Positions 7,443-13,944 are shown, counted from the first letter of the stretch. The stretch: 18,177 nt of DNA from Candidatus Falkowbacteria bacterium LH_S3 (GCA_023659985.1 JAGXOH010000009.1:1-18177); one strand, 5' to 3'. A program made the numbers and translations. The notes: generated from the sequence alone by a model not told the origin.

Positions 7443-7514
7443 AGCGGGTAACGGGAATCGAACCCGTATCTCTACCTTGGCAAGGTAGCGTAATAACCAC
7501 TATACCATACCCGC
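7443..7514 (-). tRNA. tRNA-Gly (anticodon GCC)
   Basis: The acceptor stem GCGGGTA pairs with TACCCGC and the discriminator is T (U). The anticodon arm CTACC-TTGCCAA-GGTAG gives anticodon GCC. The T-arm is ACGGG-TTCGATT-CCCGT. No CCA is encoded; CTACAA follows. Confidence 0.95.
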
Positions 7515-7613
7515 AATTCACAAAAACTTGAAGTTCAAATACCACAATTCTAAAAATTTTTGTTTATTTTTTTGTTTCGGATCTCAAATTTCATACTTCA
7601 AATTTTCTATTTA

Positions 7614-7725
7614 GTGCTCTATTCTTAAAATAGTTCGAACGCATTTCGCCGCCTGCGGCGGCGACAGCCAGCCCCCCAAAATTTGAGCGGCTTCACCGCG
7701 ATCTTTGACAATTTCAAGTTTTTCT
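7614..7725 (-). repeat. Repeat A, copy 1 (3' end of the pyrF-pyrE module)
   Basis: About 112 bp, nearly identical to 9457-9568 apart from a few substitutions and two 1-nt indels. It contains a perfect 8-bp GC hairpin (TCGCCGCC, 7646-7653 / GGCGGCGA, 7657-7664), the palindrome GTTCGAAC and a CTATT/AATAG hairpin. On the minus strand it ends …GAGCAC, and there the similarity to copy 2 stops. Confidence 0.93.
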
Positions 7726-7744
7726 ATAAGTTAATCATAACTCA

Positions 7745-9184
7745 TTACAGTAAATTCTTCAAGAAAAAAGCGGCTTTGTCTTTTATGTCGGGTGCCGCTA
7801 GACCCTTGTTGTTCAGCTCGCTTTCTTGCGAGCCAGATATTCTTTGCCTTTGCCAACATCCGTGTTGATCGGAACGCTTTTGGCACAAAGTGGACATTCC
7901 GCTTCGTCCCATGCGTCGAGCTTGGAGCTTGACATTGACAAGCGCAAAGAGCTTCGGCGGATCTGCCACATCCTGCGGTGTGATTCCTCCGCGATTGCAG
8001 AGAACGCCGAGGCCGACGATCTTGCCACCGAGGGCACGACTTGCTTCAACGACTTTCTTTGCTGAACCGCCGGTGGTGAGAACATCCTCCACCACCAAGA
8101 CGTTTTTTCCGGCGACGAGTTTGTCGTAACCGCGCTTGATGATGAAAGTGTCGCCACTCTCTGCTTTCTCGGCATAAACACCAAACACTTCACGTCCGGT
8201 GATCTCCGAGAGGTGATACGCTATCCACTGCGAGAGGATTACGCCACCGATAGCCGGAGCAATGACTACTTCCATACTGTCGTTCGCAAACTGCTCGGCG
8301 ATTGCTCGGCACAAATCCGATGTTTCCTTGGTATGCGGATATACCGCATCCTTATTGATATAAGCCGTGCCGTGCTTGCCGGAAGTGTAGACGATGTGGC
8401 TGTTGGCGATGACTGCACCAACGTTTCCGAGGACTTGTAAAACTTCTTGCTCGTTCATAATTTCACTTCCTTTCTTATAGAGAACTGTTGCGATTTCTTC
8501 AGCGATCTTCTTCGCTGCATCTACGGATGTGCCGATTTCCGCTGGTGGCTTCGTGATCGGGCGACCGATGACCAGAGCTGTTGCGCCGGCCTTGATCGCT
8601 TCCGCCGGAGTCATTATTCGTTTCTGATCGCCAGCGGCTGCCCATTCGGGACGAACGCCAGGCGTGACTTTCAGCAGACTGCCGAGCTCTTTCTGTTTTC
8701 CGAGAAACTCAAGCCCCTGTGGCGAACAGATGATCCCGTCGCAACCGGCGATCTCCGCATCGCGTGCCAGTTGCAGAACCTTGGCTTTACTCGGTCCGCC
8801 GAAAATCAAATGAGCGTTGTTCTCCTCAAGCGATGTAAGAACCGTGACAGCGAGGACGAGCAACTGCTCCTTGTTGGCAACAGCGGCCATCATCGCCTTA
8901 ACGCCTGCCGAAGCGTGAACATTGAACATCTTGACATTCAATCCGGCGACTGCTTTGGCTGCGCCACCGACCGTGTTGGGAATGTCATCGAACTTGCCGT
9001 CGTAGAAGACTTGTCCGCCGAGCGAATGAACAAACTCAACGACTTTGGGAGCTCCCACTGCCGTAAGCAACTCCAACCCGACCTTGAAACACCCAACATA
9101 CGGAGCAAGGTTTTCCACGAGGGACTTAGCCTTATCCAAGCTGTCCACATCAAGAGCCACAATAATCCTGTCTTTTGCTTCCAT
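7745..9184 (-). CDS. pyrF: PyrF-PyrE fusion: OMP decarboxylase joined to orotate phosphoribosyltransferase, frameshifted near the end
   Basis: One reading frame joins the last two steps of UMP synthesis. The first 242 residues are orotidine-5'-phosphate decarboxylase: VALDVDS, FKVGLELL, the catalytic DGKFDDIPNT (K64, D66), PGVRPEW and LVIGRPIT. The rest is orotate phosphoribosyltransferase with the PRPP loop VLVVEDVLTTGGS. No stop separates them; the join reads YKKGSEIMNEQ, where AAAGGAAGTGAAATT before ATG 8458 still looks like a ribosome-binding site. The start at 9184 is set by AAAGGAG; an upstream ATG (9223) has no such site. After residue LVNVKLQA the frame is wrong because of a 7-bp duplication, and it runs on to 7745. 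The gene is much more GC-rich than its surroundings and lies between repeats A1 and B1. It is probably transferred. Confidence 0.9.
   Translation of the reverse strand: MEAKDRIIVALDVDSLDKAKSLVENLAPYVGCFKVGLELLTAVGAPKVVEFVHSLGGQVFYDGKFDDIPNTVGGAAKAVAGLNVKMFNVHASAGVKAMMAAVANKEQLLVLAVTVLTSLEENNAHLIFGGPSKAKVLQLARDAEIAGCDGIICSPQGLEFLGKQKELGSLLKVTPGVRPEWAAAGDQKRIMTPAEAIKAGATALVIGRPITKPPAEIGTSVDAAKKIAEEIATVLYKKGSEIMNEQEVLQVLGNVGAVIANSHIVYTSGKHGTAYINKDAVYPHTKETSDLCRAIAEQFANDSMEVVIAPAIGGVILSQWIAYHLSEITGREVFGVYAEKAESGDTFIIKRGYDKLVAGKNVLVVEDVLTTGGSAKKVVEASRALGGKIVGLGVLCNRGGITPQDVADPPKLFALVNVKLQARRMGRSGMSTLCQKRSDQHGCWQRQRISGSQESELNNKGLAAPDIKDKAAFFLKNLL
7764..7799 (-). terminator. Intrinsic terminator of pyrF-pyrE
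   Basis: On the minus strand AGCGGC (7799-7794) pairs with GCCGCT (7774-7769), followed by a TTTTTT run. It lies 14 nt past the TGA of the corrected pyrE frame and inside the frameshifted extension. That supports 7813 as the original gene end. Confidence 0.7.
7813..8458 (-). CDS. pyrE: Orotate phosphoribosyltransferase portion (pyrE), ending in restored frame
   Basis: This is the pyrE segment as it would read without the duplication at 7918-7931. It converts orotate plus PRPP to OMP. From ATG 8458 it shows 'SGKHGTAYINKD', 'VIAPAIGGVILSQW', the PRPP loop 'VVEDVLTTGG' and 'GVLCNRGG'. In the corrected frame the end becomes VNVKL-DAWDEAECPLCAKSVP…, with the conserved 'ECPLC' C-terminus of this OPRT type, stopping at TGA 7813-7815. 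As sequenced, ribosomes would leave this frame about 40 residues before the end. It could start separately at 8458, where a ribosome-binding site is visible, or be translated as part of the fusion. A sequencing or assembly error is also possible. Confidence 0.7.
7918..7931. repeat. 7-bp tandem duplication GAGCTTG x2 that frameshifts pyrE
   Basis: Two exact adjacent copies of GAGCTTG. Removing one copy joins VNVKL directly to DAWDEAECPLC, the family-typical C-terminus. Confidence 0.9.
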
Positions 9185-9297
9185 AGTTACATCTCCTTTC
9201 AGTATTTGGTTTTCGAAGTACAAATTGAGCCAAGCACTATCTTAACCCTCCTATAGCTTACATTACAGCAAAACAAGGAAAAAAACAAGGTTAAAAC

Positions 9298-9325
9298 AAA
9301 AAACAGAAATTCCCCAGAATTTCTG
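9298..9325 (-). terminator. Intrinsic terminator or attenuator upstream of pyrF
   Basis: CAGAAATT (9304-9311) and AATTTCTG (9318-9325) form a perfect 8-bp stem with a 6-nt loop. On the minus strand it is followed by TTTTTTGTTTT. It sits inside the pyr module just after repeat B1. It would stop transcription arriving from the upstream module and tRNA-Leu. A candidate promoter (TTGTTT 9288-9283, 17 bp, TAATGT 9265-9260) follows, then the ribosome-binding site of pyrF. Confidence 0.7.
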
Positions 9326-9340
9326 CAACAAACAATATGA

Positions 9341-9460
9341 AAAAATTTTCTTTTACTAATTCAAAACCGCCAATTGATTTTTTCGCCAAAAATTCCCTAC
9401 AATTTGGTCGCCGAGCGAAGCGAAGCGAACCAACGAAATTTGATTTTTCCTTACTGGTGC
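9341..9460 (-). repeat. Repeat B, copy 1 (5' end of the pyrF-pyrE module)
   Basis: About 120 bp, differing from 10494-10613 at three positions that I can see. On the minus strand it begins GCACCAGTAAGGAAAA. It contains a stem-loop (TTGGTTCGC…GCGACCAA) and a TTTTT-GGCG-AAAAA hairpin. It abuts repeat A2, sharing the bases GCAC. Confidence 0.95.
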
Positions 9461-9568
9461 TCTATTCTTAAAATAGTTCGAACGCATTTCGCCGCCTGTG
9501 GCGGCGACAGCAAGCCCCTCCAAAATTTGAGCAGCTTCGCCGCGATCTTTGACGATTCAAGTTTTTCT
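9457..9568 (-). repeat. Repeat A, copy 2 (3' end of the surface-protein module)
   Basis: The second copy of the roughly 112-bp repeat, with the same 8-bp hairpin (9489-9496/9500-9507); the loop differs by one base (TGT versus TGC). It begins 15 nt after the stop of the surface-protein gene and runs straight into repeat B1. Confidence 0.95.
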
Positions 9569-9583
9569 TGGGCAGCAAATTCT

Positions 9584-10462
9584 TTATAATTTCTTTCTAC
9601 TTTTAAATTTCAAGAAAAACACTATGCCGCCAAGAATTAAAATACTGGCAATGATCAATGCTAATGGTAAGTATTTTGCCTTATCAAGCCCGGGCTGAGA
9701 CACTCCAGTTGGTCCTACGCCGCCTTCAGGCTGTGTATTTTTAAAATATACTTCATAATCAAAGTAGTCTGAAAAATCGTCAATCCATATTTCAGCAAAA
9801 CTTGAACCCAAGTACTTTAATGTAAAATTTTCTCCTTGAAAAACCTGATTGGGTTCTAAAATAATCTTCTCCCCATTTATTTCGAATTCAGCTGAATATG
9901 TACATATAAAATCGGTGCAACCAATCTTATTTTTCTTTTGCGGTAGGATTGTAATTTTATCAATATTTTTTAGAGTTGTCTGCCAGCCGATATGCTCAAT
10001 ATGAGCATATTTAAGTTCACCGCTTTTATTGTAGAGAAAAATTTCGCTTGGATTTGGTGGCCCACAACCCCCAACGCTGAAAAAGATATCCCCATCTTCT
10101 ATAATTTCGGGCGGGAGAACGACATATTCCCAATCTTTAAGGGATTGTAATATCCGTTCATCTATAGAGCCACACACTTGTTTATTTTTAATGGCTACAT
10201 TTCTATAATCTACGGATATTTTACTTTCTGCATCAAATATGCATTCATCCATTTTGTCGTCCCAACAACCAGATTTATCGTTAACAGAACATGAAGCGCA
10301 TTTACCACAGGAATATTTATATGATATATTAGTTTCCGTTTCGGTTTTCTGTATTTTGCCGAGTAAATTTGGCATCGGAAGACATTTTGCTTCTACTTCT
10401 TTACCAAACAAAACAACCAATATCATTAAAAAAATTAAACTAATTTTTATTTTATTTTTCAT
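9584..10462 (-). CDS. Exported, C-terminally membrane-anchored cysteine-rich protein, function unknown
   Basis: A 292-aa protein with a clear signal peptide (KNKIKISLIFLMILVVLFG, likely cleaved after VEA near residue 25). The exterior part is about 235 residues, with a cysteine cluster near residues 52-74 (CGKCASCSVNDKSGC…C) and further Cys, suggesting disulfides. A Gly/Pro linker (PEGGVGPTGVSQPG) leads to one membrane helix (about 264-286) and a basic tail KSRKKL, so it would sit on the outer face of the membrane. There is no LPXTG sorting motif. I recognise no family. The ATG has no Shine-Dalgarno. It lies between repeats B2 and A2, directly downstream of tRNA-Leu(UAA), as the first module of the repeat array. 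Confidence 0.75.
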   Translation of the reverse strand: MKNKIKISLIFLMILVVLFGKEVEAKCLPMPNLLGKIQKTETETNISYKYSCGKCASCSVNDKSGCWDDKMDECIFDAESKISVDYRNVAIKNKQVCGSIDERILQSLKDWEYVVLPPEIIEDGDIFFSVGGCGPPNPSEIFLYNKSGELKYAHIEHIGWQTTLKNIDKITILPQKKNKIGCTDFICTYSAEFEINGEKIILEPNQVFQGENFTLKYLGSSFAEIWIDDFSDYFDYEVYFKNTQPEGGVGPTGVSQPGLDKAKYLPLALIIASILILGGIVFFLKFKSRKKL

Positions 10463-10493
10463 ATATAATTTTGATTATTTTTTAAATAATAGT

Positions 10494-10613
10494 AAAAATT
10501 TTCTTTTACTAATTCAAAACCGCCAATTGATTTTTTCGCCAAAAATTCCCTACAATTTGGTCGCCGAGCAAAGCGAGGCGAACCAACGAAATTTGACTTT
10601 TCCTTACTGGTGC
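10494..10613 (-). repeat. Repeat B, copy 2 (abuts and overlaps the 3' end of tRNA-Leu)
   Basis: The second copy of repeat B. Its first bases on the minus strand, GCACCA, coincide with the last acceptor base(s), discriminator and CCA of tRNA-Leu(UAA). Beyond that the tRNA and repeat A2 have nothing in common, so this marks the module boundary. Confidence 0.95.
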
Positions 10614-10694
10614 CGTGGATGAGACTCGAACTCATACGGATAAAATATCCAAGGGATTTTAAGTCCCTCGCGTCTACCATTCCGCCACCACGGC
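10608..10694 (-). tRNA. tRNA-Leu (anticodon TAA), with encoded CCA
   Basis: The acceptor stem GCCGTGG pairs with CCACGGC, with discriminator A, then CCA (10610-10608). The anticodon arm AGGGA-CTTAAAA-TCCCT gives TAA. A long variable arm and the T-arm TGAG-TTCGAGT-CTCA follow. It is the only tRNA in the window with a genomic CCA, and that CCA is part of repeat B2. Confidence 0.95.
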
Positions 10695-10781
10695 TTCTCT
10701 TATTTTCATCTTATAATTCAAGGTGGGGGTTTATATAAAATTGATTATAAACCATAAATTGCGTATCTTTAAATAAAAATG

Positions 10782-11202
10782 TGGAGATGGCGGGAGTTGA
10801 ACCCGCGTGTTAACAAGCTCCTATAAATACATCTACAAGGTTAGACCGATTTTTGATTCACTATTACTTCACAAATCAGACAAAAAAAGTAACAGTTAGT
10901 TTTCTTTAGATTTGGTTTATTAAGCAGAAAACACTCTTAATAAACCTATCCTCTGTTATGACACCCGCTAGTCTCGCTCAAAAGAACTGACGTTTCCGCT
11001 AGAGGAGTTACGGTGCGGATGATTGCAGTTAATTAAATTAAGCTACAACAGGAGCAAGGGCAGGCACTTTCATAGTGAAAGCACTTTTTACCTTGCTAGC
11101 AGTTTTTTCTACACTTATTTTTTGAAGAAGGATTTACGTGTTTACTCCAATGCACCCCTTGCATATTTATAGTTGAACTTATTAGCGAATCCTTGCATCC
11201 CC
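10782..11202 (-). ncRNA. ssrA: Transfer-messenger RNA (tmRNA)
   Basis: A one-piece tmRNA of about 421 nt. The 5' end GGGGATGCAAGGATTCG pairs with the 3' end CATCTCC through a 7-bp acceptor stem, and the T-arm is GCGGG-TTCAACT-CCCGC. The discriminator is A; no CCA is encoded. The tag frame on the minus strand can be read from GCT at 11100 to TAA at 11038: ASKVKSAFTM then KVPALAPVVA. The true resume codon could be one to three codons earlier (…EKT-ASKV). It releases stalled ribosomes together with SmpB, whose gene is 21 nt upstream. Pseudoknots were not modelled. Confidence 0.93.
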
Positions 11203-11223
11203 AAATTAAACAAATATACCAAT

Positions 11224-11697
11224 TTATATTATTTTATCTCTTCTTTTTGTCAAAGTACGAATCTTTCTATCTTGTTCTCTTTTTTTAATAACTTCTCGCT
11301 TATCATATTTCTTTCTTCCGCGAACCAAAGCAAACTCCAATTTTATTAAGCTTTGTTTAGTATATACTTTCAGTGGTGCCAATGTCAATCCTTTTTCTTG
11401 ACGTTTACCCAATAAATATTGAATTTCTTTGTTTTTTAAAAGCAATTTTCTGGGTCTATCTGGCTCATAATCTGGCATATTACTCGCGTGCTTATATAAA
11501 GGTATGTGGGTATTTACCAAATAAAACTCTGGCTTACCTTTAAAGGAGTAGTTTACAGTAACATAGCTACCTTTAAGCTTAATTTGGCCAGATTTAACAG
11601 ATTTGGTCTCATAACCTTTCAGGACCAGGCCAGCTTCATAGGTTTTCAGTATCTCAAAATCAAAATACGCTTTTTTATTAGTAGCTAACGTAGCCAT
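11224..11697 (-). CDS. smpB: SsrA-binding protein SmpB
   Basis: A 157-aa SmpB, which binds tmRNA and carries it to stalled ribosomes. Motifs: 'NKKAYFDFEILKTYEAGLVLKGYETKSVKSGQIKLKGSYV' (core beta-barrel), 'LVNTHIPLYKHAS', 'DRPRKLLLKNKEI', 'KGLTLAPLKVYTKQSLIKLEFALVRGRKKYDKREVIKKRE' and a basic C-terminal tail 'DRKIRTLTKRRDK' that would enter the mRNA channel. The length is normal. ATG at 11697 has no Shine-Dalgarno. It is directly upstream of ssrA, so protein and RNA partner are side by side. Confidence 0.97.
   Translation of the reverse strand: MATLATNKKAYFDFEILKTYEAGLVLKGYETKSVKSGQIKLKGSYVTVNYSFKGKPEFYLVNTHIPLYKHASNMPDYEPDRPRKLLLKNKEIQYLLGKRQEKGLTLAPLKVYTKQSLIKLEFALVRGRKKYDKREVIKKREQDRKIRTLTKRRDKII
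11226..11253 (-). promoter_or_regulatory. Candidate ssrA promoter inside the 3' end of smpB
   Basis: On the minus strand, a perfect TTGACA (11253-11248), a 16-bp spacer and TAATAT (11231-11226); TATAAA with 19 bp is an alternative. It would start ssrA close upstream of its mature 5' end at 11202. Confidence 0.4.
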
Positions 11698-11761
11698 AAA
11701 ATATGTTCATAACTGGAAACTTAATACTTATTCCTTTTATGTTTCCATTTCTTGCATTAGC

Positions 11762-12268
11762 TTAATTGTCTTCTTTTTTCTTTTTTTTAATGAATTCATC
11801 TAACATTTCTTTATTTATTTCTGTAACCTCATCATTGCTTAAACCTTTATTCTTGTCAATCTCGCCTTTTCCTTGTCTATTTTTATGTTCTTGTATATCA
11901 AAAGCTAAGGCCGTGGCTTTTTTGTAGCTAATATTAGAATATCCTTTGTCATTAAGGGTTTTCACTTTTTTTATTATCTCTATATCATCAGAAACAACAA
12001 CATTTTGTCTGCGATTGTGATCTATTAATTCCATTATTTTATCATCTGCACAAGTATAATAATTATCACGCGGAGAATAAATTACTGTTAAATTGCTTTC
12101 AATATATTTATCTCCTAATGGATCATTGCTATCAAACACCAACACCACTTTCTTATTAGTGTTACTGAAATAATCCAAAAGAGAGCTTATAAGCATTTGA
12201 TTGAAATCTTGATATTTTAGAATTCCCAATTTGCCGGATAGATTGTTTCCATCAACTATATATGTCAT
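11762..12268 (-). CDS. NYN/PIN-like domain ribonuclease (YacP/Rae1-like)
   Basis: A 168-aa protein with the acidic pattern of NYN (PIN-like) nucleases: YIVDGNNL (D6, N8), VVLVFDSND (D46), CADDKIMELI (D75, D76) and VVVSDD (D94, D95). This order matches the YacP/DUF901 family, whose Bacillus subtilis member Rae1 cuts mRNA in the ribosomal A site. Assignment to that family rather than another NYN group is from motif spacing only. A charged, lysine-rich tail (about 125-168) ends in KKKKKEDN. No Shine-Dalgarno precedes ATG 12268. It is 64 nt upstream of smpB and probably in one transcript with it, a setting that suits a role in mRNA surveillance or ribosome rescue. Confidence 0.7.
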   Translation of the reverse strand: MTYIVDGNNLSGKLGILKYQDFNQMLISSLLDYFSNTNKKVVLVFDSNDPLGDKYIESNLTVIYSPRDNYYTCADDKIMELIDHNRRQNVVVSDDIEIIKKVKTLNDKGYSNISYKKATALAFDIQEHKNRQGKGEIDKNKGLSNDEVTEINKEMLDEFIKKKKKEDN

Positions 12269-12280
12269 GATAAATCTAGA

Positions 12281-12324
12281 TAAAAAATCCTAAGGACAAA
12301 CTGTTAAAAATAGCCCTAAGGATT
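12281..12324 (-). terminator. Intrinsic terminator after trigger factor
   Basis: AATCCTAAGG (12286-12295) and CCTAAGGATT (12315-12324) form a 10-bp stem with one mismatch. On the minus strand it is followed by TTTTTTATC. It separates tig from the NYN-smpB-ssrA unit. Confidence 0.6.
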
Positions 12325-12356
12325 CTTTAATATCTAAAATTGATTTTTTTGGTTTC

Positions 12357-13775
12357 TTAATTATTTTCTTTGGAATCAGTTTGTTGCTGTGGGGAAGCTT
12401 TATCTTTTTTTGATTCTTGTGTCTTTTGATCTTGTTGTTTGTCTTGGTCATCTTTATTAAGATCACCTTGTTGTGAGGATTGTTGTTGAAATTGCGACAA
12501 ATTCCATTGCTTTAATTTGTCAATAACCTTTCTGTTAGCTATCACGTTTTGAAGATAATTTCTATAACTTGGCTCTTTTACTCTTTCCTCCACCTTTGTG
12601 TATCCTTTATATTGGTCCAATAATTCCTGTTGTTTTTTATCAATATCTTCTTTGGTAACCTCTACTTCTTCTTTTTGAGCAATCTCTCTAATAACTAAAG
12701 CGCTTTTTACTCTTTTAATAGCATCCGGAGATAAATCCTTCATTAATTGCTCCTTGCTTTTACCAATGTTTTTTAAATAATCCTCAAATTTGCCACCTTG
12801 GTCTTTTATGTTTTGCTCTATTTCAGAAACTATAGTTTCAACCTCATTGTCAACCAAAACATCAGGCATATCACTGAATTTGGAATTCTCTATTATTTTG
12901 TCAACCAACTTGGTTTCTGTTTTTTGTTCAGCTTGTTGTTCTTTTTCTTTTCCTAAATTATCTTTTACTAACTTTTTTAGTTCTTGTAAATTCCCTACTC
13001 CTAAATTTGAAGCAAATTCATCATTTAATTCAGGCATTTTTCTTTCCTGTACATCCTTAATCACTACTTTAAAATCAACATTCTTGCCAGCTAAGTTTTT
13101 TTGATGATGCTCTTTAGGGTATGTTAAACTGAATTTTTTCTCTTGGCTCTTTTTTGCGCTTTTAATTTGATCGTCAAAACCAGGAACCAAATTTTGTTGA
13201 CCAATTATTATTGCGGTATCCCTGCTCTGGCCACCTTCTATAGCAACACCTTCTTGATACATATCAACATCAACAACCACTTTATCTCCTTCCTTAGCAT
13301 CTCTATCAACAGATTCTTCTGTTGTTTGTCTTTCTTGTAAATTTTTTAGCGCATCTTCAACCTCCTTATCTTCAACTTTAACTTCTTCAGATTTAATATC
13401 TAAATTTTTATACTCTCCCAATTCCGCTTCAGGTAATAAGGCAATAACCACTTTATATTGCATAGCTTCATTAGGAGCCAATTTAGTAATATCCACTCTT
13501 GGTTGTCCGATTGGTTGTCTTTTTAAATTTTCATCAATAGCTTTTTGTACAGTATCATTAACAGCTAAGCGAGACGCTTTCTCCAAAATAGCCATTTCTC
13601 CCACTTTTTGTTTTAATACGTCATAAGGTGCTTTACCTGATCTAAATCCCTCTATCTGAGTTTCTTCAGACACTTTTTCAGTTCCTTGATTGATATAGGG
13701 TTTAAGCTCTTCATAGGAAAGTTCAACGTTTAGCTCTATTTGAGATTTTTCCAGTTGTTTTTTTTCTACATTCAT
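12357..13775 (-). CDS. tig: Trigger factor
   Basis: A 472-aa ribosome-bound chaperone that shields nascent chains. The N-terminal ribosome-binding domain has the signature GFRSGKAP (residues 43-50). A peptidyl-prolyl isomerase (FKBP-type) domain follows, with 'EGDKVVVDVDMYQEG' and 'VPGFDDQIKSAKKSQEKKFSLTYPKEH'. The helical C-domain comes next (PELNDEFASNLG…). An extra tail of about 50 residues is rich in Gln, Asp and Lys (QQQSSQQGDLNKDDQDKQQDQ) and probably disordered. ATG at 13775; GGAAA about 8 nt upstream is at best a weak ribosome-binding site. It is followed by its own terminator. Confidence 0.96.
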   Translation of the reverse strand: MNVEKKQLEKSQIELNVELSYEELKPYINQGTEKVSEETQIEGFRSGKAPYDVLKQKVGEMAILEKASRLAVNDTVQKAIDENLKRQPIGQPRVDITKLAPNEAMQYKVVIALLPEAELGEYKNLDIKSEEVKVEDKEVEDALKNLQERQTTEESVDRDAKEGDKVVVDVDMYQEGVAIEGGQSRDTAIIIGQQNLVPGFDDQIKSAKKSQEKKFSLTYPKEHHQKNLAGKNVDFKVVIKDVQERKMPELNDEFASNLGVGNLQELKKLVKDNLGKEKEQQAEQKTETKLVDKIIENSKFSDMPDVLVDNEVETIVSEIEQNIKDQGGKFEDYLKNIGKSKEQLMKDLSPDAIKRVKSALVIREIAQKEEVEVTKEDIDKKQQELLDQYKGYTKVEERVKEPSYRNYLQNVIANRKVIDKLKQWNLSQFQQQSSQQGDLNKDDQDKQQDQKTQESKKDKASPQQQTDSKENN

Positions 13776-13944
13776 AAATTATTTCCATTGCTTTGTTGTT
13801 TTATTGTTTTATTTTACCTCTGAACAACAATCAAAAATGATTAAAAAAATGTCATTCAAAATTAATTCTAAGGTCGAAAGAAAAATTACACAAATTAATT
13901 AAAATTTAGGTGTTCACTTTCATATGATATACAACCGTTAGGTA

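Noticed and set aside
7614..7725. Repeat A as an intrinsic terminator
   Set aside because: The strong GC hairpin is not followed by a T run on either strand, and pyrE already has a proper terminator at 7764-7799.
9185..9223. Upstream ATG extension of pyrF (13 extra residues)
   Set aside because: The strong ribosome-binding site AAAGGAG lies within this extension and directs the start at 9184, which also matches the family N-terminus.
8447..9256. Long plus-strand ORF (269 codons) opposite pyrF
   Set aside because: It is a shadow of the GC-rich pyrF frame; no start signal or recognisable motif, while the minus strand has clear enzyme motifs.
9374..9589. Plus-strand ORF across repeats B1 and A2, and its partial copy in the ORF at 10239-10622
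   Set aside because: The shared peptide comes only from translating the repeated DNA. The frames run into different sequences, and 10239-10622 crosses the surface-protein gene and the tRNA end.
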